Positions 5,233-5,885 of a DNA stretch of 5,885 nucleotides are shown here, piece by piece. The DNA is taken from assembly GCA_031275035.1 (NCBI GenBank), contig JAISPH010000214.1, positions 1-5,885 of the forward strand, read 5' to 3'. Source of the stretch: Treponema sp. (GTDB lineage: Bacteria > Spirochaetota > Spirochaetia > Treponematales > Breznakiellaceae). The notes beneath the pieces were generated by a model. That model had not been told where the DNA came from, did no database searches, and saw only the letters and a program-made list of their open reading frames with translations. Position 1 is the stretch's first letter. Each line of letters starts with the position of its first letter. The translations under genes were made by a program, and so were the position numbers.

Positions 5233-5885
5233 ATGACCTGCCGGGAAGCCCTCAATACGGGAGGCGCCCTGCTCCGTTCCTCGGGGATTGAGAGCCCTTC
5301 CCTGGACGCATCCCTCTTTATGGCGGATCTCCTGGCGGTGGAACGTTCCCGGCTTCCCCTGCTGGAGGAGCGGGAACTTTCCCCGGAACTGTACCGGCGT
5401 TTCCGGGAACGGCTGGAACGGAGACAGGCCGGGGAATGCGCCGCCTATATTCTGGGCCGCAGGGAATTTATGGGTCTCGACCTGACCATTACGGCGGAGG
5501 TGCTGGTTCCCCGGCCGGACACGGAAACCCTGGTGGAAGCGGCCCTCGCATGGATAGACCGCCGGAGCAGCGTTTCCGGGGATCCCCTCTCCGTATTGGA
5601 TCTCTGTACCGGTTCCGGGGCGGTGGCGGCGGCGCTTAAACATGAACGGCCGGATCTTATCCTCTGGGCTTCGGATATTTCCGCAAGGGCCCTTAACGTC
5701 GCCGAAGCCAATGCCCGCCGCCTCCTGGGGCCGGATACAATTACCTTTGTCCAGAGCGACCTCTTCGAGGCCATAACGGGCAGCTTTGATCTTATCACCG
5801 CCAACCCCCCCTACATCCCCACCGGGGAACTGGAGAGCCTTCCCAGGGAAGTACGGGGAGAGCCTGTCCTGGCCCTGGACGGCGG
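5233..5885 (+). CDS. prmC: Release factor glutamine N5-methyltransferase PrmC (HemK), 3'-truncated by the window
   Basis: PrmC transfers a methyl group from S-adenosylmethionine to the side-chain amide of the GGQ glutamine of release factors, raising termination efficiency. The 217 residues visible read without a stop to the window edge; the family is usually about 280 long, so the last quarter is missing. An N-terminal helical domain covers about 1-75 and binds the release factor. The interdomain motif VPRPDTE is at 92-98, after GRREFMGLDL. The SAM-binding motif DLCTGSG is at 123-129, the acidic ribose-binding position is Asp148 (ASDIS), and the catalytic NPPY is at 191-194. EVRGEPVLALDGG near the edge is also typical. 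An in-frame TAA at 5227-5229 leaves ATG 5233 as the first start, and its N-terminus aligns well with the family. It lies 82 bases after prfA, whose product is its substrate. The ribosome binding site is weak or absent. Confidence 0.96.
   Translation, partial: MTCREALNTGGALLRSSGIESPSLDASLFMADLLAVERSRLPLLEERELSPELYRRFRERLERRQAGECAAYILGRREFMGLDLTITAEVLVPRPDTETLVEAALAWIDRRSSVSGDPLSVLDLCTGSGAVAAALKHERPDLILWASDISARALNVAEANARRLLGPDTITFVQSDLFEAITGSFDLITANPPYIPTGELESLPREVRGEPVLALDG

Noticed and set aside
4080..5255. Long minus-strand open frame (391 codons) opposite prfA
   Set aside because: It is a mirror of the strongly conserved RF1 coding sequence in GC-rich DNA; its product has no recognisable motifs.
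5599..5619. DLCTGSG instead of DLGTGSG in the PrmC SAM-binding motif
   Set aside because: Cys at this position is, as far as I recall, common in PrmC of several phyla, so it is not a defect.
5445..5804. Minus-strand open frame opposite prmC
   Set aside because: The + strand encodes clear PrmC motifs throughout this stretch; the opposite frame has none.
1..5885. CRISPR array, tRNA or rRNA gene, insertion sequence or phage-derived element
   Set aside because: No regular spaced repeats, no cloverleaf-like or ribosomal segments, and no transposase or integrase motifs were seen on either strand.

Overview
This GC-rich chromosomal window holds seven genes: an edge-cut one at each end and five complete ones. 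All look like ordinary chromosomal genes. I see no mobile element, tRNA, rRNA or CRISPR array. The organism is most likely a diderm bacterium. A Treponema-like spirochaete is my best guess, based on a loosely conforming lipobox (LPGSC), a YbiT-type ABC-F protein, and the overall feel of the envelope proteins. That assignment is an inference from reading, not from a search.

Layout. On the + strand, positions 1-290 carry the arginine-rich C-terminal end of a probable RNA-binding protein, possibly a DEAD-box helicase. It is followed at 324-1946 by a YbiT-like ABC-F ribosome-associated ATPase. Facing it on the - strand is a two-gene unit: 3821-3399 encodes a 140-residue single-pass membrane protein, and 3402-2011 encodes a 463-residue lipoprotein with a long proline-rich stalk, a beta-rich middle domain and C-terminal TPR-like repeats. 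These two genes overlap by four bases (ATGA). Divergent from that unit, on the + strand, are a 56-residue cysteine motif protein (3884-4054), then prfA (release factor 1, 4056-5150), then the N-terminal 217 residues of prmC (release-factor glutamine methyltransferase, 5233 to the window edge).

How they work together. prfA and prmC are a classic pair: PrmC methylates the glutamine of the GGQ motif of the release factor encoded just upstream. The small cysteine protein is separated from prfA by one base, and the prfA Shine-Dalgarno lies inside its last codons, so the two are probably translated together. The ABC-F protein also acts on the ribosome, so most of the + strand genes concern translation or RNA. 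The minus-strand pair looks like an envelope module of unknown function.

Most interesting spots: (1) the 62-bp divergent control region, where a good -10 box sits six bases before each start codon, suggesting leaderless mRNAs on both sides, with an inverted repeat over the shared -35 zone; (2) the small cysteine protein joined to prfA; (3) the ABC-F protein, in which one composite ATP site looks canonical and the other is degenerate in Walker A, Q-loop and signature; (4) the uncharacterised membrane protein plus lipoprotein pair.
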